Shown: positions 1 through 9,001, numbered from the stretch's first letter. The stretch is 64,000 bases of DNA from Labilibaculum manganireducens (GCF_002843385.1 NZ_MVDE01000001.1:186001-250000); one strand, 5' to 3'. The notes: generated by a model not told the origin, from the letters alone. Numbers and translations are program-made.

Positions 1-1
1 T

Positions 2-976
2 TTGGGTGAAACCAACAAGGAAGAGCAAAGCGTGGTTATTCGTTGGCTGGAAGAAAAGCACGAAAACCGCAGACATTTAGATCAATTGGAACAAATTTGG
101 CTGGAAAGCGGCAAATTAAATCCTCATCCAATTTCGGTTAATAAAAAATCAGCATGGACAAAGCTATCTTTTCGGTTAAATCAGCATGAAAAAACCCTCT
201 CTCCGTCTATTCAACGGTTTTCCCGATTTAGAATTGCTTTAATCAGCTCTGCAGCTGCATTCATTCTTGTTCTTTTTGGTATTTTCAATTGGTATTCCGA
301 TAATAAAATTCAAACAGAAGAATACTTACTATCCAACACCAGCCAATCTACCATTCAAGATAGTTTACCGGATGGATCAAAAATTTATTTGAATAAGTTC
401 GCTCACATTAGCTACCACACCTCAAAAACCAGGCAACGCATTGTAAATTTGCAAGGTGATGCTTTCTTTACTGTGAAAAGAGATACACTTAGGCCATTTA
501 TTGTTAATGCAGGTATTGGAGGCGTTAAGGTGTTGGGGACAAGCTTTCAGGTGAAGATGAAAGAAAACGGAGATATTGCTGTGGATGTGAATTCCGGCAA
601 GGTAGAACTCTTCCGCCCGAATAAAACCCAAACCGATACCTTGCACATGATTTTAACCAATAACGAAGGAGGCTTAATTTCGAGCCAACAAGATACAATT
701 ATAAGATTGACAAGCAATTCTTCGGCTTTTTTCTGGGTTGATAAAAGATTGTCCTTCAGAAATAAACCATTAAAAGAAGTATTCAAAGTACTTGAATCCT
801 GTTATCACATCACTATAAATTCAGACAATCCTGAAATAAACAATCTTTACTACTCTTCTTCATTCATTGATGAAGATGCTGAAAATGTGATTAAAGTTAT
901 CTCAAAGACATTTAACTTAACTTACAGCAGGAAAAAAAACACATTTACTATATCAGACCCGAAAAAGAATGAATAA
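2..976 (+). CDS. FecR family anti-sigma factor (5' truncated)
   Basis: This is an inner-membrane anti-sigma regulator that would hold an ECF sigma factor inactive until a signal arrives at its periplasmic domain. The visible part shows the end of the cytoplasmic sigma-binding region (EEQ..VIRWLEE, residues 7-18), one transmembrane segment at about 77-97, a FecR domain at about 115-205 containing LPDGSKIYLN and VLGTSF, and a C-terminal DUF4974-type STN-like domain at about 250-320. The reading frame is open to the window edge and family members begin some 10-20 residues earlier, so the TTG at position 2 is not taken as the true start. The stop overlaps the next start by 8 bp, so the two genes are translationally coupled. 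The cognate sigma gene should lie just left of the window. Confidence 0.9.
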   Translation: MGETNKEEQSVVIRWLEEKHENRRHLDQLEQIWLESGKLNPHPISVNKKSAWTKLSFRLNQHEKTLSPSIQRFSRFRIALISSAAAFILVLFGIFNWYSDNKIQTEEYLLSNTSQSTIQDSLPDGSKIYLNKFAHISYHTSKTRQRIVNLQGDAFFTVKRDTLRPFIVNAGIGGVKVLGTSFQVKMKENGDIAVDVNSGKVELFRPNKTQTDTLHMILTNNEGGLISSQQDTIIRLTSNSSAFFWVDKRLSFRNKPLKEVFKVLESCYHITINSDNPEINNLYYSSSFIDEDAENVIKVISKTFNLTYSRKKNTFTISDPKKNE

Positions 977-2819
977 AATTGCCCTGATTCTATCAATAAC
1001 AATAGCCTGTATTCTCTGCATCATGAAGATACAGGCTCAAAACTTTCTGGAAAAGAAGATCAACCTGGAAGTTACAAATCAAAGTACTGAAACTACAATG
1101 TTTATTCTAGAGAAACTTGGAGGCTTTAACTTCTCATACGATGCAATGTTACTCGACCCAAGTAAAATGATTTCGATTAAGGGCAAGCATCAGTCTCTCG
1201 AAGAAATATTGGATGAGCTCTTTAAAGGAAGATTGACCTATAAAGTGATCGGTTCGCATGTTATCTTACAATCGAAAAATAAGTCTGATTTGAGCAATAC
1301 CATGTGGGTTTTATCTGGTGTGATTACAAATTCAAACGGAAATCCACTCGAAAATGCAATTGTTTATGAGGTGAATCGGCAAGCTTCATTCATTACCAAT
1401 CCTAACGGAAAATACCTGTTGCATTTAGAAGGCAATCAAAATTCTGGTATCAACTTTAGCTGCAAAGGATACAAAGACACCATTGTTTATGTTCAGGCTG
1501 GTAAAAAACAGCAGCTAAATATTGTTCTTAAACCATGGCAGGCACAAAGTATCTTTAAAACAGAACCTGCTTTTGCCCAAAACTTACATTCCAGAACCAA
1601 AGCAATTAATTGGGCCTATACCAATAAAGAGTTACAGGATATTGGTTTTGTCAACCTTATGGTGACGAACAAAGCACTCTATATTTCCAACAACCTCAAT
1701 GTGAGAGAAGTACGATTTGTTCAGGTATCATTTATTCCCTCCTGGGGAACCAATCAATTAACAAATGGACTGGTTACAAACAAATTATCTATGAATATTA
1801 TCGCGGGATATTCGGCAAATATTGAGGGGTTCGAAATTGGAAGCGTAGCCAATATCATCCGGCAGGAAATGAATGGTGTCCAAATTTCCGGCGTTGCGAA
1901 CGTGGTGGGTGAAGATGTACATGGTGTTCAGGCTTCCGGTGTTGTCAATACAAATTTGGGAAACATGGATGGAGTTCAAATAGCTGGAGCAATTAACAGA
2001 GTAAAAGGCGATATTAAAGGCCTTCAAATAGGTGGAGCCATAAATTCTGCTGCTGCAAAATCATTGGACAGCATCCCCTATAGAGGTTGGAACGGACAAA
2101 TCAGCGGAGGAATTAATCTGCATGGTGGTGAGCGAATTAATCTGCAGGTCGGTGGTGTCTACAATCAAGCAAACTCGGTAGATGGGCTTCAAATTTCGGG
2201 GGCAATTAATCTGGTGAGAGGAACAACCAACGGGGTGCAAATATCTGGGATCTACAATCAAACCGACAAGTTGCGGGGCATACAAATTGGTCTCATCAAT
2301 TTTGCCGACACTATTGAAAATGGTTTTCCGATTGGATTGGTGAATATCATTAAAAACGGCTATCACAAATGGGAACTTTCAACAGATGAGTCGTTTTACT
2401 TTAATGCAGCCTACAAAACGGGTGGCAAAAATCTTTACAGCTTTCTAAGAATTGGAGCGGGTAAATATCTTAACATTGCTTATGGTATTGGCTGCACAAG
2501 CAATCCCAAACGCAAATTTTCAATCAACTTGGATGTGTCTGGTTCTTCCCTTTTTAACACTGATTCTGACTATGATGCTTTTGCTGGTGATCTGTACCGG
2601 GCTCAGCTTGGCCTTAATTTTAAACTGAACAAAAATATCACTATAAGCACAGGACCATCTTTCAATTTTTGTAGTCCGTATAAGGAACAAAAAGAGCTTA
2701 ACAAAACCAATTTATCCAATAAAAACAATCTCTTTTTTGGAAATTACTATTTAGATAAGTCTGTAAATACCAAGAAAGGTCAGTATTGGTTTGGCTGGCA
2801 ATTCGGCCTTAGATTTTAA
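969..2819 (+). CDS. STN and carboxypeptidase-regulatory domain surface protein with 16-residue repeats
   Basis: The protein has a signal peptide (about 1-24, ending QAQ), an STN domain (about 30-101, the secretin/TonB N-terminal fold) and a carboxypeptidase-regulatory-like beta sandwich (about 115-187). From about 280 to 470 it has 15-16-residue repeats of the form I-S-G-V-x-N...G-V-Q, then a beta-rich C-terminus. The repeats resemble those annotated as LA_2272-family surface repeats, first named in Leptospira; that link is from memory. In the usual FecR arrangement the STN domain belongs to a TonB-dependent receptor, but no plug or barrel of that type is seen here. The 8-bp overlap with fecR suggests it is the signal-sensing partner of that anti-sigma factor. 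It is probably exported to the outer membrane or surface. Confidence 0.75.
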   Translation: MNKIALILSITIACILCIMKIQAQNFLEKKINLEVTNQSTETTMFILEKLGGFNFSYDAMLLDPSKMISIKGKHQSLEEILDELFKGRLTYKVIGSHVILQSKNKSDLSNTMWVLSGVITNSNGNPLENAIVYEVNRQASFITNPNGKYLLHLEGNQNSGINFSCKGYKDTIVYVQAGKKQQLNIVLKPWQAQSIFKTEPAFAQNLHSRTKAINWAYTNKELQDIGFVNLMVTNKALYISNNLNVREVRFVQVSFIPSWGTNQLTNGLVTNKLSMNIIAGYSANIEGFEIGSVANIIRQEMNGVQISGVANVVGEDVHGVQASGVVNTNLGNMDGVQIAGAINRVKGDIKGLQIGGAINSAAAKSLDSIPYRGWNGQISGGINLHGGERINLQVGGVYNQANSVDGLQISGAINLVRGTTNGVQISGIYNQTDKLRGIQIGLINFADTIENGFPIGLVNIIKNGYHKWELSTDESFYFNAAYKTGGKNLYSFLRIGAGKYLNIAYGIGCTSNPKRKFSINLDVSGSSLFNTDSDYDAFAGDLYRAQLGLNFKLNKNITISTGPSFNFCSPYKEQKELNKTNLSNKNNLFFGNYYLDKSVNTKKGQYWFGWQFGLRF

Positions 2820-2983
2820 ACATTTATAATCAGATTCAACACAAAGAGCATGAAAGGATATGGATGCACTTCTGCATTCTTCTTATCTTCTTTCCTAAGA
2901 TCAATTTTTTGAAATTTTAAATAGGGGTATCTCCAACTACAATTGTCTTCCTTCTATAAGATCATAAAATCAAATTTATAGAA

Positions 2984-4033
2984 ATGACAAAAGTAAGAAT
3001 TGCATTAGCATGCATGATACTGAGCTTAATAAGCCCTGCAATTGCCCAAAACCACACAAAATATCAAGCTGGTTTTGTTTCTCCTATCGGAACCAATGGA
3101 ACAAACTCAATCAACTACATCAACGATTATTCCTTTAACTTACTGATAGGAATTAATGGTGGTGTAAATAAAATGGAAATTGGTGGCTTAGCAAATTACA
3201 ACAAAGGAAAAACGACTGGATTTCAACTTGCCGGAGTTACGAATATTACCAAAAACATATCAGATGGTTGTATAATTTCCGGAGTCGCTAACCTGATAAC
3301 TGATGATGTAAAAGGATTTCAGCTTTCTGGAGTCGGCAATATTAATTCCAGGAATTCAAATGGAGTAATGATATCCGGTGTTGCCAATATCACAAAAGAA
3401 AATGCCAAGGGATTTCAATTGTCCACGGCAAACATCACCAAAAACAAATTAAATGGCGTACAAATAGGAGCTTTCAACTATGCAAAAGTCCTAAAAGGAA
3501 GTCAAATAGGTGTTTTTAATCTTGTTGACAGCCTTGAAAGCGGCACACCAATAGGCCTTTTCTCTATTGTAAAAGGAGGTTATTATGCGCTTGAAATTTC
3601 TACCAATGATGTTATTCACGCTAATTTAAATTACAAAATGGGTGTTGAGCATTTCTATACCCTATTTACAGTTGGATTTGATCGATACAAGGGCAAAGAT
3701 CTTTTTAAATACGGCACCGGGTTTGGAAGTTTGCTCCCTATTGGGCAAAGATACAAGCTATCCTTTGAAGCAACATCAAACCAATTGGTATACGATAACG
3801 ACTGGAGTGAATTAAATCTTTTAAACACATTGCAAACCAATTTTCATTTTCACTTTACTCCTCAATGTTCCCTCTTTGCCGGCCCTACCCTTAATGCTTA
3901 CATAACCAATAAGAAAGTTGGTGAACAATATGGAACAATAGACATGCCACACACGATCTACGATCATACAAGCAGTAAAAACAAATTGTTTGTATGGATT
4001 GGTTTTAATGCTGGTGTTTCATTCCAATTTTAA
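2984..4033 (+). CDS. Exported surface protein with 16-residue G-V-x-N repeats
   Basis: The 349-residue protein has a signal peptide (about 1-21, ending AIAQ) and about eight repeats of roughly 16 residues with the pattern I-S-G-V-A-N...K-G-F-Q between about residues 65 and 185. A conserved junction, GTPIGLFSIVKGGY, is followed by a C-terminal beta-rich region of about 150 residues. The repeats and junction match the protein encoded just upstream (PIGLVNIIKNGY there), but the STN and regulatory domains are absent. It looks like a simpler paralogue of that gene, 164 bp downstream and in the same orientation. The repeats could form a beta-solenoid; that is inference from their spacing. Function is unknown. 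Confidence 0.7.
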   Translation: MTKVRIALACMILSLISPAIAQNHTKYQAGFVSPIGTNGTNSINYINDYSFNLLIGINGGVNKMEIGGLANYNKGKTTGFQLAGVTNITKNISDGCIISGVANLITDDVKGFQLSGVGNINSRNSNGVMISGVANITKENAKGFQLSTANITKNKLNGVQIGAFNYAKVLKGSQIGVFNLVDSLESGTPIGLFSIVKGGYYALEISTNDVIHANLNYKMGVEHFYTLFTVGFDRYKGKDLFKYGTGFGSLLPIGQRYKLSFEATSNQLVYDNDWSELNLLNTLQTNFHFHFTPQCSLFAGPTLNAYITNKKVGEQYGTIDMPHTIYDHTSSKNKLFVWIGFNAGVSFQF

Positions 4034-4046
4034 CCGAAACTAACAA

Positions 4047-4196
4047 AAAAGAGGGTGTCCAAAAAGTATAGTTCCATTGTCATTCTGATCCCGATGAATC
4101 GGGACGAAGAATCTTTGACTCTGAAAAACAGATGTTTCGACTTCCGTTCAACATGACAATCCGATACAAAATATTACTTTTTGGACACCCTCTTTT
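4047..4196 (+). repeat. Palindromic intergenic element with nested stems; probable bidirectional terminator
   Basis: An 18-bp perfect inverted repeat (gagggtgtccaaaaagta at 4051-4068, complement at 4175-4192), extended by A/T runs, encloses further stems: attgtcat/atgacaat (4076-4083 and 4153-4160) and tcccgat/atcggga (4089-4095 and 4098-4104). It fills most of the gap between two convergent genes and has T runs on both outer flanks, so it can end transcription from both sides. Its size and nested symmetry resemble a non-autonomous mobile repeat, but a second copy would be needed to show that, and no full copy occurs in this window. Confidence 0.65.
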
Positions 4197-4206
4197 GTTT
4201 TGTGAA

Positions 4207-6342
4207 TTATTTCTTCCTCCAAATCGTCATCTGCGCTATGGTATGCTGAAATTTCCGTGACGTTTCACGAATTACAAAAGGAACATCCCTGGGCTCATCC
4301 AACAAATCGAAATGTTCCCTCAAAATGTTCTTTAAACCATCGAATGATGTAAAAGGTTCACCATCTTTTCGGTATCCTCCTACCCATTTATCAACTTCGG
4401 TAAATTCTTCGAGCCAAGTATAGGGTGAAGTAAGAACCAAAATTCCACCATCATTAATCCTCATATGAATATCTTGCAAAAACTTAATAGGATCGTACAA
4501 TCTATCGATTAAATTGCCTGCAAAAACCAAATCGTATCCGGAATAAATGGGTTTTAAATTGCACGCATCAGCCTGAAAAAATTCTACGCTGTCACGAACA
4601 GAACCCAAGTCATGATCCACCAATTTAATTTCCTGATGACTCGTTAGTTTCCCTTCTTCCTGTCGGATATACTTTAACTTTCCGCTTTCTTTCAACTGGG
4701 TTCCAATGCGAATAAAACGAGCTGAAAAATCCAAACCTGTTACCTTATCGAAATATTTCGCCAGCTCGAAAGTCGTTCTGCCCGTTGCACATCCAATATC
4801 CAATGCATTCCCTTTAGTAAGGCCTTTTAAATGATTTTTGATAAGAGCAAGACAAGCTTTGGAATAATCTTTCACACCAAAATATTCCTCTCCATACTGG
4901 AATTCACAATATTGCGATACTAAACTATCCGTTTCATAGTAATCCGTTTCAATTTCCACCTCCTGATCTGATTCAATGTATCGAAAACCTGCATGCTGAA
5001 AAAAATGACGGCGAAAAGCATAACGGGAATCACGAATGGCCAGATTTCCTGTTGATATCCAGGATCCACCTTTAATCAGATTGTGTTTAGCATCGAAAGT
5101 TGGCGTTGAAAAATCATCGTAAAACGGATGAATCTCAAAACCGTCCAAGCCTGAAATAGGCATCTCTGTCCATTGCCACACATTCCCAATTACATCATAA
5201 AAACCACCAGTTTCAAATTTATCCACCGGACAAGAAGAAGAATAATACTCCAAATTTATATTTCCGGGAGCCATTTCCCATTCCGGTTGATCTGCAATAT
5301 TAAATGAATCGCGCAAACGATAATACTCCGCCTCGGTTGGCAAGCGCAAAGTTTTGCCTGTCTTCGCAGATTTCCAGTTACAGAAAGCCTTTGCTTCCAG
5401 ATAATTCACTTCTACAGGCCAATTCCAAGGCATTTCAATCATCTCGAGCATGGTACGAAACTTCCATTCGCTTCCTTCTTTCAGCCACCACAAAGGATGC
5501 TCACATTTTTTATAAGTCACCCAGCCCCAGCCTTCTTCCGTCCACCATTTTTCTGTTTTGTATCCATCATCGTCAACAAAAGCCTTAAACTCCTCATTCG
5601 AAACCAAAAACTTCGATGCATGAAATGATTTAATTTTAGATTGGAATTCTCCAAACTCATTGTCCCAGCCATACAGGGCATTGTCCTTGCCTTTTCCTAT
5701 TCTTACCTTTCCCGATTTCACTTTTAACAACTCGTTGACCGGAGCATCTCCCCATTCCATACAAATCTTAAACAGCAAATTGGGTTTTACCAAATGGATA
5801 GGCAACTGACGAATCAATACCGATGATGTTTCGATATGAATTCGCTGATGCTCTATTCCCATCATTATTACCCAAAACTGACTTTCCCAATTGATAGGAA
5901 TTGTCAGCGGAAGCTCTAAAATCAGCTTCTCAATCATCTTCTTTGCCTCATTACGATAAGCCAGAGTTTCCTGCGAAGTTGGCCATTCGTAATGTTTGTC
6001 ATTCAAATCATCCCACGACATTTCGTCAACACCAACTGCAAACATCGATTCAAATTTTGGATTCAATCTATCAGTAATGATTCCTGCCAATATCAATTTA
6101 TTTACAAAAAAGGTGGCTGTATGTCCAAAATAAAAAGCCAGAGGATGGCGCAATGGATCAGCCCGGTGTAAAAATGCCTCTTGTCCGTTTAAGCAATCGT
6201 ATAAGAGTTCATCCAATTCCCATGTCTTTCTAAAATAGTTGAGAATCTCTTTTCTTTTTTCTTCCGGATTCCCTTGGTTCAATATCGGTGTTTTAGTCAC
6301 CAATAAATCCTGATGACTCTTTGTTTCTATCATATTTTCCAT
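4207..6342 (-). CDS. ovoA: OvoA: 5-histidylcysteine sulfoxide synthase with C-terminal methyltransferase
   Basis: OvoA is a non-heme iron enzyme that joins cysteine and histidine through oxygen-dependent C-S bond formation, and its C-terminal domain N-methylates the mercaptohistidine product to give ovothiol A. Three parts are visible: an N-terminal DinB-like domain (about 35-190) with a likely first iron ligand H74 and the HX3HXE motif H165-H169-E171; a formylglycine-enzyme/sulfatase-modifying fold (about 210-455) with GNVWQWTE and GGSW; and a SAM methyltransferase (about 470-711) with motif ALDIGCATGR at 513-522. The 711-residue length fits full-length OvoA rather than EgtB, which lacks the methyltransferase. 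No ovothiol C-S lyase gene is nearby. It is monocistronic on this strand. Confidence 0.92.
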   Translation of the reverse strand: MENMIETKSHQDLLVTKTPILNQGNPEEKRKEILNYFRKTWELDELLYDCLNGQEAFLHRADPLRHPLAFYFGHTATFFVNKLILAGIITDRLNPKFESMFAVGVDEMSWDDLNDKHYEWPTSQETLAYRNEAKKMIEKLILELPLTIPINWESQFWVIMMGIEHQRIHIETSSVLIRQLPIHLVKPNLLFKICMEWGDAPVNELLKVKSGKVRIGKGKDNALYGWDNEFGEFQSKIKSFHASKFLVSNEEFKAFVDDDGYKTEKWWTEEGWGWVTYKKCEHPLWWLKEGSEWKFRTMLEMIEMPWNWPVEVNYLEAKAFCNWKSAKTGKTLRLPTEAEYYRLRDSFNIADQPEWEMAPGNINLEYYSSSCPVDKFETGGFYDVIGNVWQWTEMPISGLDGFEIHPFYDDFSTPTFDAKHNLIKGGSWISTGNLAIRDSRYAFRRHFFQHAGFRYIESDQEVEIETDYYETDSLVSQYCEFQYGEEYFGVKDYSKACLALIKNHLKGLTKGNALDIGCATGRTTFELAKYFDKVTGLDFSARFIRIGTQLKESGKLKYIRQEEGKLTSHQEIKLVDHDLGSVRDSVEFFQADACNLKPIYSGYDLVFAGNLIDRLYDPIKFLQDIHMRINDGGILVLTSPYTWLEEFTEVDKWVGGYRKDGEPFTSFDGLKNILREHFDLLDEPRDVPFVIRETSRKFQHTIAQMTIWRKK

Positions 6343-6507
6343 AAAATTTCAGCTTTGAATATTCCATTTTCATTGCAAAAATGAAGTTAATAATTATTCT
6401 TATCCATTCAAAAATCCATTGCAATGCAATACGAGTAATCAACAATAAAAAGATTGTTTTTGTTTTAAGAAATTTTAGTAATTTAATAAAGCACTAATTC
6501 TCAACAC

Positions 6508-6750
6508 ATGAACTATCTTATTTTTTTACTAATTGGACTTGTAGCCGGATGGATTGCGAGCATTTTATTAAAAGGTCGTGGTTATGGCATGATAATCAAC
6601 CTGATTTTAGGTGTTATTGGTTCTTTTATAGGAGGTACAATCTTTGGTATTTTTGGGATACATTTAAATGGATTCTTTGGTTTGCTAATATCTGCAACAG
6701 TAGGAGCTATTGTTCTTATTTGGGTAGTAGGCTTATTTTCGAAGAAATAA
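6508..6750 (+). CDS. GlsB/YeaQ/YmgE family small membrane protein
   Basis: This 80-residue protein is almost wholly hydrophobic, with three predicted membrane helices and glycine-rich turns (LIGLVAGWIAS, ILGVIGSFIGG, ATVGAIVLIW). That pattern is typical of the transglycosylase-associated/YeaQ family, whose members are often stress-induced; no enzymatic activity is established. The start lies just after an AT-rich leader and the C-terminus is a short KK tail. It stands alone between two minus-strand genes, so it must have its own promoter. Confidence 0.88.
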   Translation: MNYLIFLLIGLVAGWIASILLKGRGYGMIINLILGVIGSFIGGTIFGIFGIHLNGFFGLLISATVGAIVLIWVVGLFSKK

Positions 6751-6768
6751 GGCTCTTTTTACAGCATT

Positions 6769-6792
6769 CACCCCTTTAGGGATTTGGGTTAC
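6769..6792. repeat. Copy of a dispersed CCCCTTTAGG-type intergenic repeat
   Basis: The sequence cacccctttagggatttggg lies in the gap between the YeaQ-type gene and the ABM monooxygenase gene. Two further related copies are at 31901-31928 and 32003-32030. Similar CCCCTAAAGGGG motifs are, from memory, common between genes in Bacteroidota. The gap lies between two 3' ends, so a role in transcript ends is possible. Confidence 0.5.
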
Positions 6793-6810
6793 ATTTATGA
6801 ATCCAAAACA

Positions 6811-7128
6811 CTATTTCTCGAAAAAATAATCCGATTCCACCTTACAGATTCGAACAGCATATTTTTCGTACCAATTCTCTTTGCCTCTTTCCTGAGCAAT
6901 TTGATGTGCCGGATGCGCCTGCCATTTTTTAATGGCGTCCAGACTCTCCCAATACGAAACTGTTATTCCAACTTCATTTCTGGCCGATTCGGCACCCAGA
7001 AAACCTGGTTGTCTTCTCGCCAATTCCATCATAGAATCTGCCATTTCATCATAAGCATTATCTTCACCAGTTTTTACCGATGAAAATACTACCGCATAAT
7101 AAGGTGTTCTTATCGTTTTAGCAATCAT
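6811..7128 (-). CDS. Antibiotic biosynthesis monooxygenase (ABM) domain protein
   Basis: The 105-residue protein is a single ferredoxin-like ABM domain. The signs are a small-protein length typical of the family, the segment QPGFLGAESARN, a central VSYWESLDAIKKWQ strand-helix and the closing WYEKYAVRICKVE. Family members act as cofactor-free monooxygenases or heme-degrading enzymes, but many have no known substrate, so no specific reaction is assigned. The ATG overlaps the stop of the upstream LysR-type regulator by 4 bp (ATGA at 7125-7128), which implies a single transcript and coupled translation. Confidence 0.85.
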   Translation of the reverse strand: MIAKTIRTPYYAVVFSSVKTGEDNAYDEMADSMMELARRQPGFLGAESARNEVGITVSYWESLDAIKKWQAHPAHQIAQERGKENWYEKYAVRICKVESDYFFEK

Positions 7129-8072
7129 TTTTCTATAAAATTAGTTTTAACAATCTCCTTATCTTCCTCTCTTAGCATCTGCGAAGGCACACTCTCTTTA
7201 ATCACCTGACTAATTGCATTCAACAGATTAAGTCTCACCTCTGTTTTTAACGAAACCATACTTATTTCTCTTACCTTCTTCTTCCCTTTTATCTCCTTAA
7301 TCATTTCTTCCTGCTCCGAAGGAATCATTAAAGTAGATAGTTCAGGCAGGAAAGTAATTCCTCCCTTATATTCCACAATTCTACGTAAAGCGTCGATATT
7401 GTTACTCTCATATATAAAATTTCCATTCTGATTGGGCCGGGCACTGCAAATATTAGTCACCTGATCCATAAAACAATTTCCTTCTTTAAGCAACCAAACA
7501 TCCGAAAAATCCAATTTACTAATGTCTATTTTATCCTGTGAATACAACTCATGTTTATCCGACACATACAAATAAAACTGCTCGTAAAATAAAGGAACCA
7601 AATCAAGATTACTCTTTAATTCTATTGGTGTTGAGATAATTCCGGCATGAAAAATTCCGGTTTTAATTCCCTGCAAAATATTTTCGGTGATTGCCTCCTG
7701 AATCTTTATTTTAATCCTGGGATACTTTTTATTCAACTCATCGATAAACAAAGGCACAAGAAATGGCGATAAGGTTGGAATAATGCCCAGACAAACCTCT
7801 CCCTGAATCTCTTCAGACAATTGAATGGCAAAATCTTCCAATTGCTTCGATTCTGTCACCAAAGATTGTGCTTTTTCCAAAAAAGCAATTCCATTTAAGG
7901 TCGGTTCCACATTTTTGGTCGACCGATCGAAAAGAATAATACCCAACTCATCCTCTAAGGCCTGTATCTGCAAACTAACCGCCGGCTGCGATACTCCCAT
8001 CGATTTGGCAACACCTATATAACTTCCCAAACGGCCTAAGGCCAAAGCGTATTTTAATTGTTTTAGGGTCAT
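7125..8072 (-). CDS. LysR-family transcriptional regulator (OxyR-like)
   Basis: The N-terminal winged helix-turn-helix (MTLKQLKYALALGRLGSYIG..., then GVSQPAVSLQIQALE) is classic LysR, followed by a substrate-binding domain (about 90-300). An in-frame ATG lies 69 bp further upstream, but family members start at MTLKQL, so 8072 is chosen, giving 315 residues. Sequence style (LGIILFDRSTKNVEPT) is closest to OxyR-type regulators, but I cannot assign an inducer and do not see a confident pair of redox cysteines. It is co-transcribed with the ABM protein downstream and may control it or a stress response. Confidence 0.88.
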   Translation of the reverse strand: MTLKQLKYALALGRLGSYIGVAKSMGVSQPAVSLQIQALEDELGIILFDRSTKNVEPTLNGIAFLEKAQSLVTESKQLEDFAIQLSEEIQGEVCLGIIPTLSPFLVPLFIDELNKKYPRIKIKIQEAITENILQGIKTGIFHAGIISTPIELKSNLDLVPLFYEQFYLYVSDKHELYSQDKIDISKLDFSDVWLLKEGNCFMDQVTNICSARPNQNGNFIYESNNIDALRRIVEYKGGITFLPELSTLMIPSEQEEMIKEIKGKKKVREISMVSLKTEVRLNLLNAISQVIKESVPSQMLREEDKEIVKTNFIEK

Positions 8073-8218
8073 TCGATAACTTTTTCTTATTTGAATGATG
8101 AAGTTAATTAAAAATATCAATCTCTCAGCTATCAGATCCACAGTTCTATCTTCGGATAAGAGAAAAACGGATCAATAAAATTCTGATTAATACGTTTAAA
8201 ACTGCATTGTTTTTTAAC

Positions 8219-8254
8219 TTTGTCCACTTACTTAAAACAGCAATATTATCTTTG
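8219..8254 (+). promoter_or_regulatory. Candidate Bacteroidota promoter for mtnN-luxS
   Basis: TATCTTTG at 8247-8254 matches the Bacteroidota -7 consensus TAnnTTTG. A TTTG at 8219-8222 could be the -33 element, but the 24-bp gap is a little longer than the usual 19-21. The start codon of mtnN follows 31 bp after the -7 box. The -7 box is seen directly; its use as a promoter is inferred. Confidence 0.4.
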
Positions 8255-8285
8255 TACTTGATACTTACTACTTGATACGCAAAAA

Positions 8286-8990
8286 ATGAAAATTGGAATT
8301 ATAGGCGCAATGGAAGTCGAAGTAGTTAAACTTCGTGATCAATTGTCCAACAAAAAAGAACAAAAAAAGGGCTCCTTTGTTTTCTATACGGGTACTTTAA
8401 ACAATGTTGAAATTGTTTTGCTTCAATCGGGAATTGGAAAAGTAAATGCAGCTATCGGAACCACTTTACTCATCGACAACTTTAAACCTGATTATATAAT
8501 TAATACAGGTGCTGCGGGAGGTTTTCCCGGTGATTTAAAAGTTGGCGATATTGTAATATCCGAAGAGGTTATTCATCATGATATGGATTGCACTGTTTTT
8601 GGTTATAAAACAGGACAAGTTCCCGGAATGCCGGCAAGTTTTGCTGCCAATGAGAAATTAATCTCTTTGGCCGATAAATCGGTTCACCAATTAACCGATT
8701 TACAGACAAAAAAGGCAACTATTCTAACTGGTGATCAGTTCATGAATAATGCCGAAGCAACCAACAAGATAAAAACTTTATTCCCTGCCGCCGAAGCTGT
8801 TGAAATGGAAGGTGCCGCAATTGCACAAACCTGTTACCAGTTCGATATTCCATTTGTGGTTATCCGATCTATTTCGGATATTGCAGGACAAGAGAATGCA
8901 ATGGAATATCAGGAATTTGTTGAAATAGCTGCGGTAAATTCAGCCAAAATGGTGACAGAAATGGTACGTGAGTTAGGAAATCAGAAATAA
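8286..8990 (+). CDS. mtnN: 5'-methylthioadenosine/S-adenosylhomocysteine nucleosidase
   Basis: This enzyme hydrolyses methylthioadenosine and S-adenosylhomocysteine to adenine plus the thio-ribose sugar; the S-ribosylhomocysteine formed is the substrate of LuxS. The protein has the expected length (234 residues), opens with MKIGIIGAMEVEV, and carries INTGAAGG, DQFMNN, the substrate-binding VEMEGAAIAQ and the catalytic-loop RSISDIAG. It is followed 11 bp later by luxS, so the two steps that detoxify S-adenosylhomocysteine and make autoinducer-2 precursor are in one operon. Confidence 0.97.
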   Translation: MKIGIIGAMEVEVVKLRDQLSNKKEQKKGSFVFYTGTLNNVEIVLLQSGIGKVNAAIGTTLLIDNFKPDYIINTGAAGGFPGDLKVGDIVISEEVIHHDMDCTVFGYKTGQVPGMPASFAANEKLISLADKSVHQLTDLQTKKATILTGDQFMNNAEATNKIKTLFPAAEAVEMEGAAIAQTCYQFDIPFVVIRSISDIAGQENAMEYQEFVEIAAVNSAKMVTEMVRELGNQK

Positions 8991-9001
8991 AAAAAGAAAA
9001 A

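Noticed and set aside
8073-8141. Longer LysR start
   Set aside because: The extra 23 residues precede the conserved MTLKQL start of the family.
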